From Aphanothece cf. minutissima CCALA 015 (GTDB lineage: Bacteria > Cyanobacteriota > Cyanobacteriia > PCC-6307 > Cyanobiaceae): DNA of 64,000 nucleotides. Each line of letters opens with the position of its first letter. Within the stretch, counting starts at the first letter, position 1. Where the stretch lies: contig PVWP01000003.1 of assembly GCA_003003925.1 (NCBI GenBank), positions 232,464 through 296,463 on the forward strand. The letters run 5' to 3'. The notes beneath the pieces are model-generated. The model had not been told where the DNA came from. It made no database searches and worked only from the letters and a program-made list of their open reading frames with translations. Positions 9,590 to 18,932 of this stretch are shown one piece after another. The translations under genes and the position numbers were made by a program.

Positions 9590-11259
9590 GGCTGTTCCGT
9601 TCCCGGCAGCCTAGGGGGCGCGGTCAGGAGACCAGCGGCCCGCTCGGGCACCGCCCACAGGACCTCGCCCCCCCGATGGCGCACCGTGCCGGGGCCGGCG
9701 CCGGCGATGCGCTGCAGATCCGTGGTCGGCACCATCACCACCGGCACCCGGCCGTTGGCCCTCCCGCGGCTGAAGTGGGCCGCCAGGTCGGCCGCCTCCC
9801 GCAGGTCCGCCTCGCCCGGGGTGCCCTCCGAGCCCTTCAGCACCACGTGGCTGCCCGGACACTCCTGGGCATGGAACCAGAGGTCGCCGCGCCGGGCCTG
9901 CTGCAGGCTGATCCATTCGTTCTGGCGGTGGTTACGACCCACCTGCAGCCGCAGGCCGCCGCTGCTGCGCAGCTCCAGCGGGGCCGGCGCGGCGCCGGCC
10001 GCCCCCCGTCGCACCCGCCGGGACGGCCCCGGCCCCTGGCCGTCCCGGGCGGGCAGCAGGACGGGCAGGTCCTCCTCCACGGCGGCGAGCTGGGCCCCGT
10101 TCTCCGCCTGTTCCAGAAAGGTGAGGCTGGCTTCGATGGCGGCCAGCCGCTGCTGGTGCAGCTCCAGCCGCGGGGTGATCGCGGCGACGGAGCGGCGCAG
10201 CTTGCGGGCCCGGCGGTACAGCCGCTGGGCTTCGTCGATCTCCTCCCGCGACGGCGACGGCAGGCTGAGCAGGCCGTCCGCCTGGCGCTGCATCGCCTCG
10301 CTGCCGGGCACGGCCGCCAGCAGGCTCTGCTGCTGCTCGGCGTTGCGGCGCTCCCGGGCCGCGGCGTTCAGCAGCCGCTGCCGCAGGCTCGCCCGCCGCT
10401 GCTCCAGCTCCCGGTGCCCGAGGCGATCGGCGTAGTACCCCGCCAGCCCCCGGTTGATCGTCCAGTCGTCGTCGGCCGGCGGACCTTCGGGGTCCCAGCA
10501 GCGGTAGTCGCTGGGGCCGCCCCAGCCCAGCTGGAAACGCTCCTCGGCCACCGTCTCCAGCCAGAGCCGCCAGCGTTGCCAGAGCCGCTGCCAGGCCTCC
10601 TCCTCCAGGCTCTGCACGGGCCGGGCCAGCGCGTCCTGCGCCAGCTGGCGGGCCAGGGCCGGGCCGATCCCCTGGTAGGCGCCCATCAGGGCCTCGCCGA
10701 CCGTCTGGGGCAGCAGGCCCAGGCGCCGCCGCCAGGAGGCGACCTCCTCCTCCAGCCGGGGCGGTTCACCGGCCATGGGCGGTGGCGGCTGGTAGGGGTC
10801 GCCGGTGCCGATCGGCCGCAGCCGCGACCGGTCCTGGCGCACCTGGCGGGCCAGGGCGATCACCCGCTGTTCTTCGTCGATCAGGAACAGGTTGCTGTGG
10901 CGCCCCATCAGCTCCAGCACCAGCTGCCTCCGGATCGGTTCGCCGGGTCTGGGGGCGAAGCCCAGGGCCACCACCCGCTCCCAGCCCTGCTGCTCCAGGC
11001 TCACCAGGGCCAGACCGCGCAGGCCGTGCTGCAGCTGCTGGGCCAGGGTGCTGCCCTCGCCCTGCTTCAGGGGTGGTTCCACCACCAGCAGGCGCGGCGC
11101 CTCCGCCAGCCAGCTGAGCTCCAGCCAGAGGGTGCCCCGCAGGCTGCGCAGGCCCAGCTGCAGGCGGTGGGCGTCGGGCTGCTGGGCCTTCTCGAAACGG
11201 CTGGGCAGCAGGCCGCGGCGCATCTCGGCCAGTACAGCGCGCAGGCTGGTCACATCCAT
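9586..11259 (-). CDS. NFACT family protein (Rqc2/RqcH-like)
   Basis: 557-residue NFACT protein. The N-terminal NFACT-N domain includes [15 protein letters not shown]-like strands and [19 protein letters not shown]; a long central coiled coil (about residues 280-420) follows, then the NFACT-R RNA-binding domain with [34 protein letters not shown] and [13 protein letters not shown]. Bacterial members (RqcH) bind stalled large ribosomal subunits and recruit tRNA-Ala in nascent-chain quality control. ATG at 11259 chosen. Transcribed with tatC. Confidence 0.85.
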   Translation of the reverse strand: MDVTSLRAVLAEMRRGLLPSRFEKAQQPDAHRLQLGLRSLRGTLWLELSWLAEAPRLLVVEPPLKQGEGSTLAQQLQHGLRGLALVSLEQQGWERVVALGFAPRPGEPIRRQLVLELMGRHSNLFLIDEEQRVIALARQVRQDRSRLRPIGTGDPYQPPPPMAGEPPRLEEEVASWRRRLGLLPQTVGEALMGAYQGIGPALARQLAQDALARPVQSLEEEAWQRLWQRWRLWLETVAEERFQLGWGGPSDYRCWDPEGPPADDDWTINRGLAGYYADRLGHRELEQRRASLRQRLLNAAARERRNAEQQQSLLAAVPGSEAMQRQADGLLSLPSPSREEIDEAQRLYRRARKLRRSVAAITPRLELHQQRLAAIEASLTFLEQAENGAQLAAVEEDLPVLLPARDGQGPGPSRRVRRGAAGAAPAPLELRSSGGLRLQVGRNHRQNEWISLQQARRGDLWFHAQECPGSHVVLKGSEGTPGEADLREAADLAAHFSRGRANGRVPVVMVPTTDLQRIAGAGPGTVRHRGGEVLWAVPERAAGLLTAPPRLPGTEQP

Positions 11260-11348
11260 GGCCTGGATGGACGGGGTTGGGGCCATCGCCTCCTCTGTCG
11301 CTTCCCGATGCGGTCCACCCCTACTGTGCGCCCCAGCGCCAGCGATCC

Positions 11349-11924
11349 ATGGACTCCCCCCCCTCCAGCGGCCGGCTCACAGTGATCACTGGCCCCAGCG
11401 GGGTGGGCAAGGGGACCCTGGTGGCCCTGCTGCTGCAGCGGCACCCCGCCCTGTGGCTGTCCGTCTCGGCCACCACCCGTTCGCCCCGGCCCGGGGAGAG
11501 CGACGGCCAGCACTACGTCTTCCTGACGCGTCCCGACTTCGAGGCCCGGGTGGCCGGCGGGGGCTTCCTGGAGTGGGCCGAGTTCGCCGGCCACCTCTAC
11601 GGCACCCCCCGGGCCCCTGTGGAGGCCCAGCTGGTCCTGGGGCGGCCGGTGCTGCTGGAGATCGAGCTGGAGGGGGCCCGCCAGGTGCGTCGCACCTTCC
11701 CCGCGGCCTTCCAGGTGCTGATAAAGCCGCCCAGCTTCGAGGAGCTGGAGCGCCGCATCCGCGGCCGCGGCACCGACAGCGAGGAGGCCATCCAGCGGCG
11801 GCTGGCGCGGGCCCGCGAGGAACTCACCGCCGAAGCGGAATTCGATGCCGTGCTGGTGAACGCCGACCTCGACATGGCCCTGCAGGAGCTGGAGCGGCTG
11901 CTGGGGCTGGCCGACGCCGACTGA
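11349..11924 (+). CDS. gmk: Guanylate kinase
   Basis: 191-residue nucleotide kinase that converts GMP plus ATP to GDP plus ADP. The P-loop GPSGVGKGT is near residue 17, followed by [21 protein letters not shown] and [18 protein letters not shown], the GMP-binding region. ATG at 11349 is preferred because an upstream in-frame start would add unrelated residues. It is divergent from NFACT and ends just before a hairpin that serves the opposite strand. Confidence 0.95.
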   Translation: MDSPPSSGRLTVITGPSGVGKGTLVALLLQRHPALWLSVSATTRSPRPGESDGQHYVFLTRPDFEARVAGGGFLEWAEFAGHLYGTPRAPVEAQLVLGRPVLLEIELEGARQVRRTFPAAFQVLIKPPSFEELERRIRGRGTDSEEAIQRRLARAREELTAEAEFDAVLVNADLDMALQELERLLGLADAD

Positions 11925-11935
11925 AGACAGCCATG

Positions 11936-11962
11936 AAAAAAGCGGCCCGTTCAAGGGCCGCT
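11936..11962 (-). terminator. Rho-independent terminator after psaF-psaJ
   Basis: On the minus strand AGCGGCCC and GGGCCGCT form an 8-bp GC-rich stem with loop TTGAAC, followed at once by a run of T residues. It lies about 30 bases downstream of the psaJ stop. The run is on the psaJ side only, so it acts on the psaF-psaJ transcript; gmk converges on it. Confidence 0.85.
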
Positions 11963-11992
11963 GGCGGGGATGCATCCGACCGGATCCGGTCT

Positions 11993-12106
11993 TCAGGGGT
12001 GGATGATCAGATCCGGGAAGAAGCGGAAGATCTCAATCGTGATGCCGGCGGTCAGGGTGAACCAGACGGCGGCCACGACGGGAGCGGTGGAGAGGAATTT
12101 CTTCAT
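11993..12106 (-). CDS. psaJ: Photosystem I subunit IX
   Basis: 37-residue single-helix membrane subunit of photosystem I, easily missed because of its size. The translation begins [20 protein letters not shown] and ends [10 protein letters not shown], both PsaJ hallmarks. It begins 12 bases after the psaF stop and is followed by a strong terminator, so psaF-psaJ form a two-gene operon. PsaJ contacts PsaF and helps place it at the donor side. Confidence 0.96.
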   Translation of the reverse strand: MKKFLSTAPVVAAVWFTLTAGITIEIFRFFPDLIIHP

Positions 12107-12118
12107 GGCTCTTGCGTA

Positions 12119-12628
12119 TCAGCGGGGGGAAACGGTGACTTTGGAGTCGGATTCCACCAGAGCTCCGCTGGTGAACTCCTTGAGGGCCGCCAGGGGCCAG
12201 ACGGCCGCTGCCAGGGTGGTCTTGAAGGCCAGGGGCAGATCGATCTGGATTTCGCGCATGGTGGCGTCCTTGCTGCCGCGGACGGCGATCAGGTAGCCGC
12301 GACCGGCCCAGCCGATCGTGCCGGCGATGTACAGGAAGAGCAGGCCGGGGATGGTGAAGTCACCGGCGTGGCTCCAGCGGCCGTCGGTGATCAGGTGGGG
12401 CAGGCCATCGGTGCCGCAGAGGGCCTGGCCGTAGTAGGCGAAACGGGCCTTGGCCTGATCCGTGCTGGCAGCGGCGGCGCGCTGCTGGAAGCGGGGGGTC
12501 TCGCTGCAGGGGGTGAGTCCGCCGATGTCGGCCCGGGCCGAGGGGGCGAAGCCGAACAGCAGGAACACGGACGCCACCAGGGCGAAGGCCCGGATGGCGA
12601 AGGAACGACTGGAGAGAAGACGGCGCAT
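12119..12628 (-). CDS. psaF: Photosystem I subunit III
   Basis: 169 residues. An N-terminal signal peptide ends around SARA, before the mature start DIGGLTPCSETPRF. The lumenal part has the two cysteines typical of PsaF (in PCSE and ALCGTDGLPHLI), followed by hydrophobic helices from FTIPGLLFLYIAGTIGWAGR on. ATG at 12628 is used; the long upstream open frame on this strand overlaps tsaD and is not real. Divergent from tsaD across 73 bases. Confidence 0.97.
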   Translation of the reverse strand: MRRLLSSRSFAIRAFALVASVFLLFGFAPSARADIGGLTPCSETPRFQQRAAAASTDQAKARFAYYGQALCGTDGLPHLITDGRWSHAGDFTIPGLLFLYIAGTIGWAGRGYLIAVRGSKDATMREIQIDLPLAFKTTLAAAVWPLAALKEFTSGALVESDSKVTVSPR

Positions 12629-12701
12629 GGAGAGGGGCCGCGGGGGAACTGCCGCGGGGCAGGATGGCTCGTGCGGACAGTAGGGGAGCTCTTCCGGGAG
12701 C

Positions 12702-13757
12702 ATGCGCACGGTTCTGGCCCTCGAAACAAGTTGTGACGAGTCAGCGGCGGCGATCGTGGCCGGTCGGCGGGTCCTGGCGGGGGCCGTCGCCTCCCAGATG
12801 GAGGAGCACGCCCGCTGGGGCGGGGTGGTGCCGGAGATCGCCTCGCGCCGCCACGTGGAGGCGCTGCCGGCCCTGATCGCCCGGGTGCTGGAGGAAAGCG
12901 GCGTGGCCATGGCCGACCTCGACGCCGTCGCCGCCACGGTGGCCCCCGGCCTGGCCGGGGCCCTGCTGGTGGGGTCGGTCACGGCCCGCACCCTGGCCCG
13001 GTTGCATGGCAAGCCCTTCCTGGGGGTGCACCACCTGGAGGGGCACCTCTGCTCGGTGCACCTGGGCGATCCCCTGCCGGAGGGTCCGTACCTGGTGCTG
13101 CTGGTCAGCGGTGGCCACACCGAGCTGATCCGCGTCGATGGCCCCGGTGCCTACACCCGCCTGGGCCGCAGTCGCGACGATGCGGCCGGTGAATGCTTCG
13201 ACAAGGTGGCCCGGCTGCTCGGGCTGGGCTACCCGGGCGGACCGGCGATCGAGGCGGCGGCGGCCGGCGGCGACCCCGGCCGTTTCCGCTTTCCCAAGGG
13301 GAGGGTCTCCCGTCCCGAGGGGGGCTTCCACCCCTACGACTTCAGCTTCAGCGGCCTCAAGACGGCGGTGCTGCGCCAGGTGCAGCGGCTTGCCGCCGAG
13401 GGCGCTCCCTTGCCGGTGGCCGACCTGGCGGCGAGCTTCGAGCAGGGGGTGGCCGAAGTGCTGGTGGAGCGCAGCTGCCGCTGCGCTGTCGACGCGGGCC
13501 TGGAGACGGTGGTGCTGGTGGGGGGCGTGGCCGCCAACCGACGCCTGCGCCGCCTGATGGCGGAGGCCACCGCCGCCCGCGGCCTGTGCTGGCGCGTCGC
13601 GCCCCTGGCTTACTGCACCGACAACGCCGCCATGGTGGGCCTGGCGGCGATCGAGCGGCTCGAGGCCGGGGGGCACAGCGGGATCAGCCTGGGGGTGGCC
13701 CCCCGGCTCCCCCTGGAGCTGGCCGGAGGGCTCTATGCGCCACAGCCCCCCTTTTGA
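12702..13757 (+). CDS. tsaD: tRNA N6-threonylcarbamoyladenosine transferase TsaD
   Basis: 351-residue ASKHA-fold protein that transfers the threonylcarbamoyl group to A37 of ANN-reading tRNAs. Seen: [15 protein letters not shown] at the start, the metal-binding HLEGH at residues 111-115, [11 protein letters not shown], and a further metal site in [11 protein letters not shown]. Full family length with ATG at 12702. Followed on the same strand by an hli gene 38 bases later. Confidence 0.96.
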   Translation: MRTVLALETSCDESAAAIVAGRRVLAGAVASQMEEHARWGGVVPEIASRRHVEALPALIARVLEESGVAMADLDAVAATVAPGLAGALLVGSVTARTLARLHGKPFLGVHHLEGHLCSVHLGDPLPEGPYLVLLVSGGHTELIRVDGPGAYTRLGRSRDDAAGECFDKVARLLGLGYPGGPAIEAAAAGGDPGRFRFPKGRVSRPEGGFHPYDFSFSGLKTAVLRQVQRLAAEGAPLPVADLAASFEQGVAEVLVERSCRCAVDAGLETVVLVGGVAANRRLRRLMAEATAARGLCWRVAPLAYCTDNAAMVGLAAIERLEAGGHSGISLGVAPRLPLELAGGLYAPQPPF

Positions 13758-13795
13758 TGCCCCTATGGTGAGAAGGTCGCCCTAGGTCTGGCCCG

Positions 13796-13993
13796 ATGGC
13801 CCCCGCGAATCCCCTGCCCCTCGAGCAGGTCGAATCCTCCCTCAGCGACACGGAACCCGTGTCCCAGCAGGAGCTCAACGCCTGGCGGCGGGGGTTCACC
13901 CCCCAGGCCGAGATCTGGAATGGCCGTCTGGCCATGCTCGGGCTTTCCGTCGGGCTGGGTGTATTGCTGCTGGTGCGGCTGGTGGGAGGCTGA
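13796..13993 (+). CDS. hli: High-light-inducible protein (one-helix Lhc-like)
   Basis: 65 residues with one membrane helix. The chlorophyll-binding core AEIWNGRLAMLGL (residues 38-50) contains the Glu39, Asn42, Arg44 set that defines the LHC/HLIP motif, followed by a hydrophobic tail. HLIPs bind chlorophyll and carotenoid and protect photosystem assembly under light stress. The hydrophilic N-terminus of about 35 residues is of the longer HLIP type. Same strand as tsaD but likely with its own promoter. Confidence 0.92.
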   Translation: MAPANPLPLEQVESSLSDTEPVSQQELNAWRRGFTPQAEIWNGRLAMLGLSVGLGVLLLVRLVGG

Positions 13994-14000
13994 GGTCCTG

Positions 14001-14021
14001 CCCGGCCCCCGGCCGGGATTT
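14001..14021 (+). terminator. Hairpin downstream of hli
   Basis: CCCGGCC and GGCCGGG pair perfectly around a 3-base loop, 7 bases after the hli stop, followed by ATTTG. The T-tract is weak, so this is a probable rather than certain terminator; it also sits between hli and the converging pilT stop. Confidence 0.45.
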
Positions 14022-14027
14022 GCCGGC

Positions 14028-15188
14028 TCAGGTTCGACCCCGCAGCGTCTGGGCCAGCTCGCCGGGTCTGAGGCTGGCGGCTAGGGCCTCCTCGGCATGA
14101 ACCCTGCCGGAAGAGACCAGATTCGCCAGGTACTGGTTGGAGGTGATCATGCCGTCAAAGCCGCTGCGGGCCATGATCGCCTCGATCTCATCAAGATTGG
14201 CCCGCAGGATGTAGTCCTTGCAGGCATCGGTGTTGATGAAGACGTCGTGATAGGAGGCCCTTTTGCCATCCACCGTCTTGATCAGGCCCTGGGAAATCAC
14301 CCCCAGGAGCGAGTCGGCCACCGAACGCCGGACGATCTCCTGTTCGTCGGGGGGATACATGCCCAGCATCCGCTCGACGGAACGCACCGCCGAGTTGGTG
14401 TGCAGGGTTCCCAGCAGCAGGTGTCCGGTCTGGGAGGCTTCGATCGCGGTGGTGAGGGTGTCCTGGTCACGGATCTCCCCCACCAGGATCACGTCGGGAT
14501 CTTCCCGCAGGGCGGCGCGGAGGGCGGTCTTGAAGTGGCGGGTGTGGCTGCCCAGTTCCCGCTGGCGGATCAGGGACTGGCGGCTCTGATGCACGAATTC
14601 CACCGGATCCTCGATGGTGAGGATGTGGCGCTTCATCGTGCGGTTGATGTGGTCGATCACCGCCGCCAGGGTGGTGCTCTTGCCTGACCCCGTCGGGCCG
14701 GTGACCAGCAGCATGCCCTTGGGACGCTGGGCCAGATCCTTGAGCACCGGCGGCAGATTGAGCTCGTCGATGGTGGGAATGGCCTGGGGAATCAACCGCA
14801 GGACCATCGCCGGGCCCTGAAGGGATTCGAGCAGGTTGATGCGCACCCGCACGAAGCCGAAGGCGAAGGAGCCGTCGTATTCCTTCTGCTGGAAGAAACG
14901 ATCGATCTGGGCCGGCTCCAGGATCTCCCGCAGCCAGTCGCGGAAGGTGTTGCCATCGGTCACGCCCAGGCCGGCCAGGATCATGTCGCCGCGGCTGCGG
15001 AACCGGGGCTCCTCCCCGACGCCGAGGTGGATGTCGGAGAAGTTGCGCTCGAAGGCCACCCGAACGATCTGCTCCAGGGTCGGCGGGGGTCCACCCTCCG
15101 CCGACATCGGCATCGCCTCGGCGAAAAGGGAGCCCCTGGGCTGAACGCCCACGGGGGGCGGTGGCGGTGGCGGGTGGGACTGGGACAT
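14028..15188 (-). CDS. pilT: Type IV pilus retraction ATPase PilT
   Basis: 386 residues with a Pro-rich N-terminus. The Walker A motif GPTGSGKST is at about residues 164-172, followed by the Asp box HILTIEDPVEFVH, Walker B DVILVGEIRD and the His box of the GspE/PilT family (TGHLLLGTLHTNSAVRSVERM). PilT hexamers drive pilus retraction and DNA uptake. The ATG at 15188 is used rather than the TTG just before it. No other pilus genes are present in this window. Confidence 0.92.
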   Translation of the reverse strand: MSQSHPPPPPPPVGVQPRGSLFAEAMPMSAEGGPPPTLEQIVRVAFERNFSDIHLGVGEEPRFRSRGDMILAGLGVTDGNTFRDWLREILEPAQIDRFFQQKEYDGSFAFGFVRVRINLLESLQGPAMVLRLIPQAIPTIDELNLPPVLKDLAQRPKGMLLVTGPTGSGKSTTLAAVIDHINRTMKRHILTIEDPVEFVHQSRQSLIRQRELGSHTRHFKTALRAALREDPDVILVGEIRDQDTLTTAIEASQTGHLLLGTLHTNSAVRSVERMLGMYPPDEQEIVRRSVADSLLGVISQGLIKTVDGKRASYHDVFINTDACKDYILRANLDEIEAIMARSGFDGMITSNQYLANLVSSGRVHAEEALAASLRPGELAQTLRGRT

Positions 15189-15416
15189 CAAGGAACGCGG
15201 CTGGAGCGCGGGGCGATCCCGCTGGTGAAATCCGTTGAGCGAATCCGCGTCGGGCGGATCCGCTGAGACCTGGGCGAATGCGCCGAAGGCTGTGTCGCTC
15301 CGGGCCGGATCCTAGGGGCGGATTTCGATCTGTGGACACGGGGCCGAGCGGTGCCGCGCAGGGCGGGGGAAGCGCTGAACCCGGGCTGCCTAGGATCCTC
15401 CGACCCGCGTCGGCCC

Positions 15417-16553
15417 GTGTCCCCACAGCCTCTGGTCAGCATCGTTCTGGGCACACGCCCCGAGGCCATCAAGCTGGCTCCGGTGATCCTGGCCTTCCAG
15501 CGGTCGCCGGACTTCCGCACCCGCGTTGTCCTCACGGGACAGCACCGCGAGATGGTCACCCAGGTGATGCACCTGTTCGGGCTGGCCGCCGACCATGACC
15601 TGGCGCTGATGGCCCCGAAGCAGACCCTCACCCACGTCACCTGCGCGGCCCTGCAGGGACTGAAGCAGGAGTTCGAGTCGCACCGCCCCGATCTTGTGCT
15701 GGTGCAGGGCGACACCACCACCGCCTTCGCCAGCGCCCTGGCCGCCTTCTACGAGCAGATCCCGGTCGGCCATGTGGAGGCGGGCCTGCGCACCGGCGAC
15801 CTGCTCGACCCCTTCCCCGAGGAAGCCAACCGCCGCCTGATCTCCCAGCTGGCCCGCCTGCACTTCGCCCCCACGGCCCAGTCGGCGGCGAACCTGCGGG
15901 CCTCGGGTGTGGTGGGCGAGATCCTCACCACCGGCAACACGGTCATTGATGCCCTGCTGCTGATGGCCCGCTCCGCCCCCGACTGGGACCTGCCCGGCCT
16001 CGACTGGCAGAAGCAGCGGGTGCTGCTGGCCACCGTGCACCGCCGCGAAAACTGGGGCGAGCGCCTCCAGGACATCGGCCGGGGCTTCCTGGCCCTGCTC
16101 GACCGCTTCCCCGACACCGCCCTGCTGCTGCCGCTGCACCGCAACCCCACGGTGCGGGAGCCCCTGCAGGCCCTGCTCGGCTCCCACCCCCGCGCCTTCC
16201 TGATCGAGCCGCTCGACTACGACCGGCTGGTGGCGGCGATGCGGGGCTGCACGCTGCTGCTCACCGATTCGGGCGGTCTGCAGGAGGAGGCCCCCGCCCT
16301 GGGCAAGCCCGTGCTGGTGCTGCGCCGCACCACCGAGCGACCCGAAGCGGTGGCGGCGGGCACGGCGAAACTGATCGGCACCGACAGCGACGCGATCCTC
16401 AGCGAGGCCAGCCGGCTCCTGGAGGACCCACAGGCCTACGGGGCCATGGCCCAGGCCCACAATCCGTTCGGTGACGGGGCGGCCAGCGGCCGGATCGTGG
16501 AGGCGGCCCGCCGCTTCCTGGGCCTGGCCCCCCTCAAGGCAAGCGGCTCCTAG
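15417..16553 (+). CDS. wecB: UDP-N-acetylglucosamine 2-epimerase (non-hydrolysing)
   Basis: 378 residues. Interconverts UDP-GlcNAc and UDP-ManNAc for surface polysaccharides. Seen: IVLGTRPEAIKLAPVI at the start, VLTGQHREMVTQ, VQGDTTTAFASALAAFY, GHVEAGLRTGD, LLATVHRRENWGERL and LTDSGGLQEEAPALGKPVL, all typical of the family. The GTG at 15417 starts just before the conserved N-terminus; an in-frame ATG at 15351 would add 22 unrelated residues. It overlaps the adaptor gene tail to tail by the palindrome CTAG. Confidence 0.94.
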   Translation: MSPQPLVSIVLGTRPEAIKLAPVILAFQRSPDFRTRVVLTGQHREMVTQVMHLFGLAADHDLALMAPKQTLTHVTCAALQGLKQEFESHRPDLVLVQGDTTTAFASALAAFYEQIPVGHVEAGLRTGDLLDPFPEEANRRLISQLARLHFAPTAQSAANLRASGVVGEILTTGNTVIDALLLMARSAPDWDLPGLDWQKQRVLLATVHRRENWGERLQDIGRGFLALLDRFPDTALLLPLHRNPTVREPLQALLGSHPRAFLIEPLDYDRLVAAMRGCTLLLTDSGGLQEEAPALGKPVLVLRRTTERPEAVAAGTAKLIGTDSDAILSEASRLLEDPQAYGAMAQAHNPFGDGAASGRIVEAARRFLGLAPLKASGS

Positions 16554-17608
16554 GGGCGCTTCTTGGCCCAGGGGGGCAGATCGATGAACACCCGGGTGCC
16601 GCTCTCCAGGCCCGAGAGGATCTGGGTGTCCTTGCCGCTGCTGGCGCCGAGCTCCACGGGCTGGAAGGTGGGCTCCTGGCCCTTGCCCACCAGCAGCACC
16701 CCCGGCCGGCCGTCCTCCGTGACGATGGCGACGGTGGGCACCACGGTCCGGGCCTGAAGGGTGCCGGTCTGGAAGTCGATGTCGGCGGTCATGCCGATGC
16801 GCAGTTCCGGGGCCGGATCGGTCAGCTGCAGCTTCACTTCGAAGGAGGTGACGTTGTTGGTCTTCACCGCCCGCGGGGCGATCTGGCGCACGGTGGCCTG
16901 GAAGCGACGGTCGGGGAAGGCATCGACGCGCACGCTGGCGGGCAGTCCCACCCGCAGACGGCCGATGTCGCTCTCGGGCACCTTGGCGACCACCTCCAGC
17001 CCTTCCGAGAGCTCCACGATCGAGGAGCTGGTGGCGCCGGCGGTGGCCGACGCGGTGGTGGTGGGGGTGACGAAGGCGCCCGGTTCGGCGTAGCGCTGGC
17101 TGATCACCCCATCGAAGGGGGCCCGCACGATCAGTTCGTCCTTCTCCACCATGCGCTGCCTCAGCCGTTGCCGGGCGGCGGCGGTGGCCAGGCGCCGCAC
17201 CTCCGCCTCCGAGCGGAAGCGGTTCATGGTGTCGAGGCTGATGGCCCCCTGGCGGAACAGGGGTTCGTTGCGGCGCAGCTCGCTGTCGCTGCGGCGCTGT
17301 TCCGACTCCGCCGACTGCACGTTGGCCTGCAGTTCCATCAGCCGGTCGCGCAGGTCGCCGTCATCCATCAGGGCCAGGGGCTGGCCCCGGCGCACCGTGT
17401 CGCCCTCGTCGACCATCAGCTCCAGCAGCACCCCCTGGCGCTTGGGGCTGACATTCACCCGCTTGACGGCATCGAGCTCGCCGCTGGCGGTGATCACCCC
17501 GGGCAGGGAGCCCTCGCGGGCCACCACGGTGAAGGGGGCCAGATCGCGGCCGGCCTGCTGGCGCTGGCGCTGCCAGAGGCCGGCCGTGGCGAGAAGGGCC
17601 AGGCCCAC
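16550..17608 (-). CDS. HlyD/RND-type periplasmic adaptor subunit
   Basis: At least 352 residues of an efflux membrane-fusion protein: biotinyl-lipoyl half motifs (GVLLELMVDEGDTVRRGQPL and IVRAPFDGVISQRYAEPGAFV) flank a coiled-coil hairpin (about residues 85-160), then a beta-barrel segment with VRVDAFPDRRFQATVRQIAP. The GTG at 17608 lies inside the N-terminal membrane helix; the same frame stays open upstream through a Pro-rich and Arg-rich stretch with no ATG, GTG or TTG, so the true start may be non-standard. No partner transporter is adjacent. Confidence 0.82.
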   Translation of the reverse strand: MGLALLATAGLWQRQRQQAGRDLAPFTVVAREGSLPGVITASGELDAVKRVNVSPKRQGVLLELMVDEGDTVRRGQPLALMDDGDLRDRLMELQANVQSAESEQRRSDSELRRNEPLFRQGAISLDTMNRFRSEAEVRRLATAAARQRLRQRMVEKDELIVRAPFDGVISQRYAEPGAFVTPTTTASATAGATSSSIVELSEGLEVVAKVPESDIGRLRVGLPASVRVDAFPDRRFQATVRQIAPRAVKTNNVTSFEVKLQLTDPAPELRIGMTADIDFQTGTLQARTVVPTVAIVTEDGRPGVLLVGKGQEPTFQPVELGASSGKDTQILSGLESGTRVFIDLPPWAKKRP

Positions 17609-17831
17609 CGCCAGGCCGATCCAGAGGCGGCGGCGGCGGCCGCGGCGCCGGCCCTTCGGCGGCGCGGTCGGGGGCGGGGGCGCGTCCTGGGTCGGGGCGG
17701 GGGCCGGCGGCAGGGGGGTGATGGCGGGAATGGGCCGGCGAATCGCTGCCGACAGTTTCGCCTGTCTGCGCGAGGGTTGTGGATGGCGGGTGACCGAAGG
17801 GCCCCGTCCGGGCGCCCCCTACATTTCCCCC

Positions 17832-18923
17832 ATGCTCAAAGCCGGAATCGTCGGGCTGCCCAACGTGGGCAAGTCGACCCTCTTCAACGCCCTGGTGGCC
17901 AACGCCCAGGCCCAGGCGGCCAATTTCCCCTTCTGCACCATCGAGCCCAACGTGGGGGTGGTGGCGGTTCCCGACGAGCGCCTGCAGAAGCTCTCCGATC
18001 TCTCCAGTTCCAAGGAGATCGTGCCGACACGGGTGGAATTCGTGGACATCGCCGGGCTGGTGCAGGGGGCCAGCCAGGGAGAGGGACTCGGCAACAAGTT
18101 CCTGGCCAACATCCGCGAGGTCGATGCCATCGTCCACGTGGTGCGCTGCTTCGAGGACGATGACGTGATCCACGTCTCCGGCAGCGTCGACCCGGTGCGG
18201 GACGCCGAGATCATCAACCTGGAGCTGGGCCTGGCGGATCTCGCCCAGATCGAGAAGCGGCGCGAGCGGCTCAAGAAACAGATGCGCACCAGCAAGGAGG
18301 CCGCCGAGGAGGACGGTGCCCTGGCCCGGCTGCAGGCGGAGCTGGAGCAGGGCGGCGCCGTGCGGCGGGTGAGCCTGAGCGAGGAGGAGCAGGCCCTGGT
18401 GCGCAACCTGGGCCTGCTGACCGGCAAGCCGATCATCTATGCCACCAACGTCAGCGAGGACGACCTGGCGGACGGCAATGCCTGGGTGGCCGCCGTCGAG
18501 GCCCTGGCCGCCCGGGAGGGGGCCGAAGCGGTGCGCATCTCCGCCCAGGTGGAGGCCGAGCTGGTGGATCTGGCCGCCGAGGAGCGCGCCGACTACCTGG
18601 CCGGTCTGGGTGTCAGTGAGGGCGGGCTGCAGAGCCTGATCCGCGCCACCTACCGCCTGCTGGGCCTGCGCACCTACTTCACCACCGGCGAGAAGGAGAC
18701 CCGCGCCTGGACGATCACCGCCGGTATGACCGCCCCCCAGGCGGCCGGGGTGATCCACACCGATTTCGAGCGGGGTTTCATCCGGGCCCAGACCATCGCC
18801 TACGCCCAGCTGCTGGAGGCCGGCACCCTGGCCGAGGCCCGCAACCGGGGCTGGCTGCGCAGCGAGGGCAAGGAGTATGTGGTGGCCGAGGGGGATGTGA
18901 TGGAGTTCCTGTTCAACGTCTGA
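17832..18923 (+). CDS. ychF: Redox-regulated ATPase/GTPase YchF
   Basis: 363 residues, the standard YchF length. The P-loop GLPNVGKST at residues 8-16, [11 protein letters not shown] (switch region), [20 protein letters not shown] and the TGS-like C-terminus ([28 protein letters not shown]) are all present. YchF is a universally conserved Obg-family protein that binds ATP and associates with ribosomes. ATG at 17832. Confidence 0.96.
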   Translation: MLKAGIVGLPNVGKSTLFNALVANAQAQAANFPFCTIEPNVGVVAVPDERLQKLSDLSSSKEIVPTRVEFVDIAGLVQGASQGEGLGNKFLANIREVDAIVHVVRCFEDDDVIHVSGSVDPVRDAEIINLELGLADLAQIEKRRERLKKQMRTSKEAAEEDGALARLQAELEQGGAVRRVSLSEEEQALVRNLGLLTGKPIIYATNVSEDDLADGNAWVAAVEALAAREGAEAVRISAQVEAELVDLAAEERADYLAGLGVSEGGLQSLIRATYRLLGLRTYFTTGEKETRAWTITAGMTAPQAAGVIHTDFERGFIRAQTIAYAQLLEAGTLAEARNRGWLRSEGKEYVVAEGDVMEFLFNV

Positions 18924-18932
18924 CGACGCCCC

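Noticed and set aside
15241-15262. Inverted repeat ATCCGC-GTCGG-GCGGAT upstream of pilT
   Set aside because: Six-base stem in GC-rich DNA without a T-tract or other context; could be an operator but nothing supports it.
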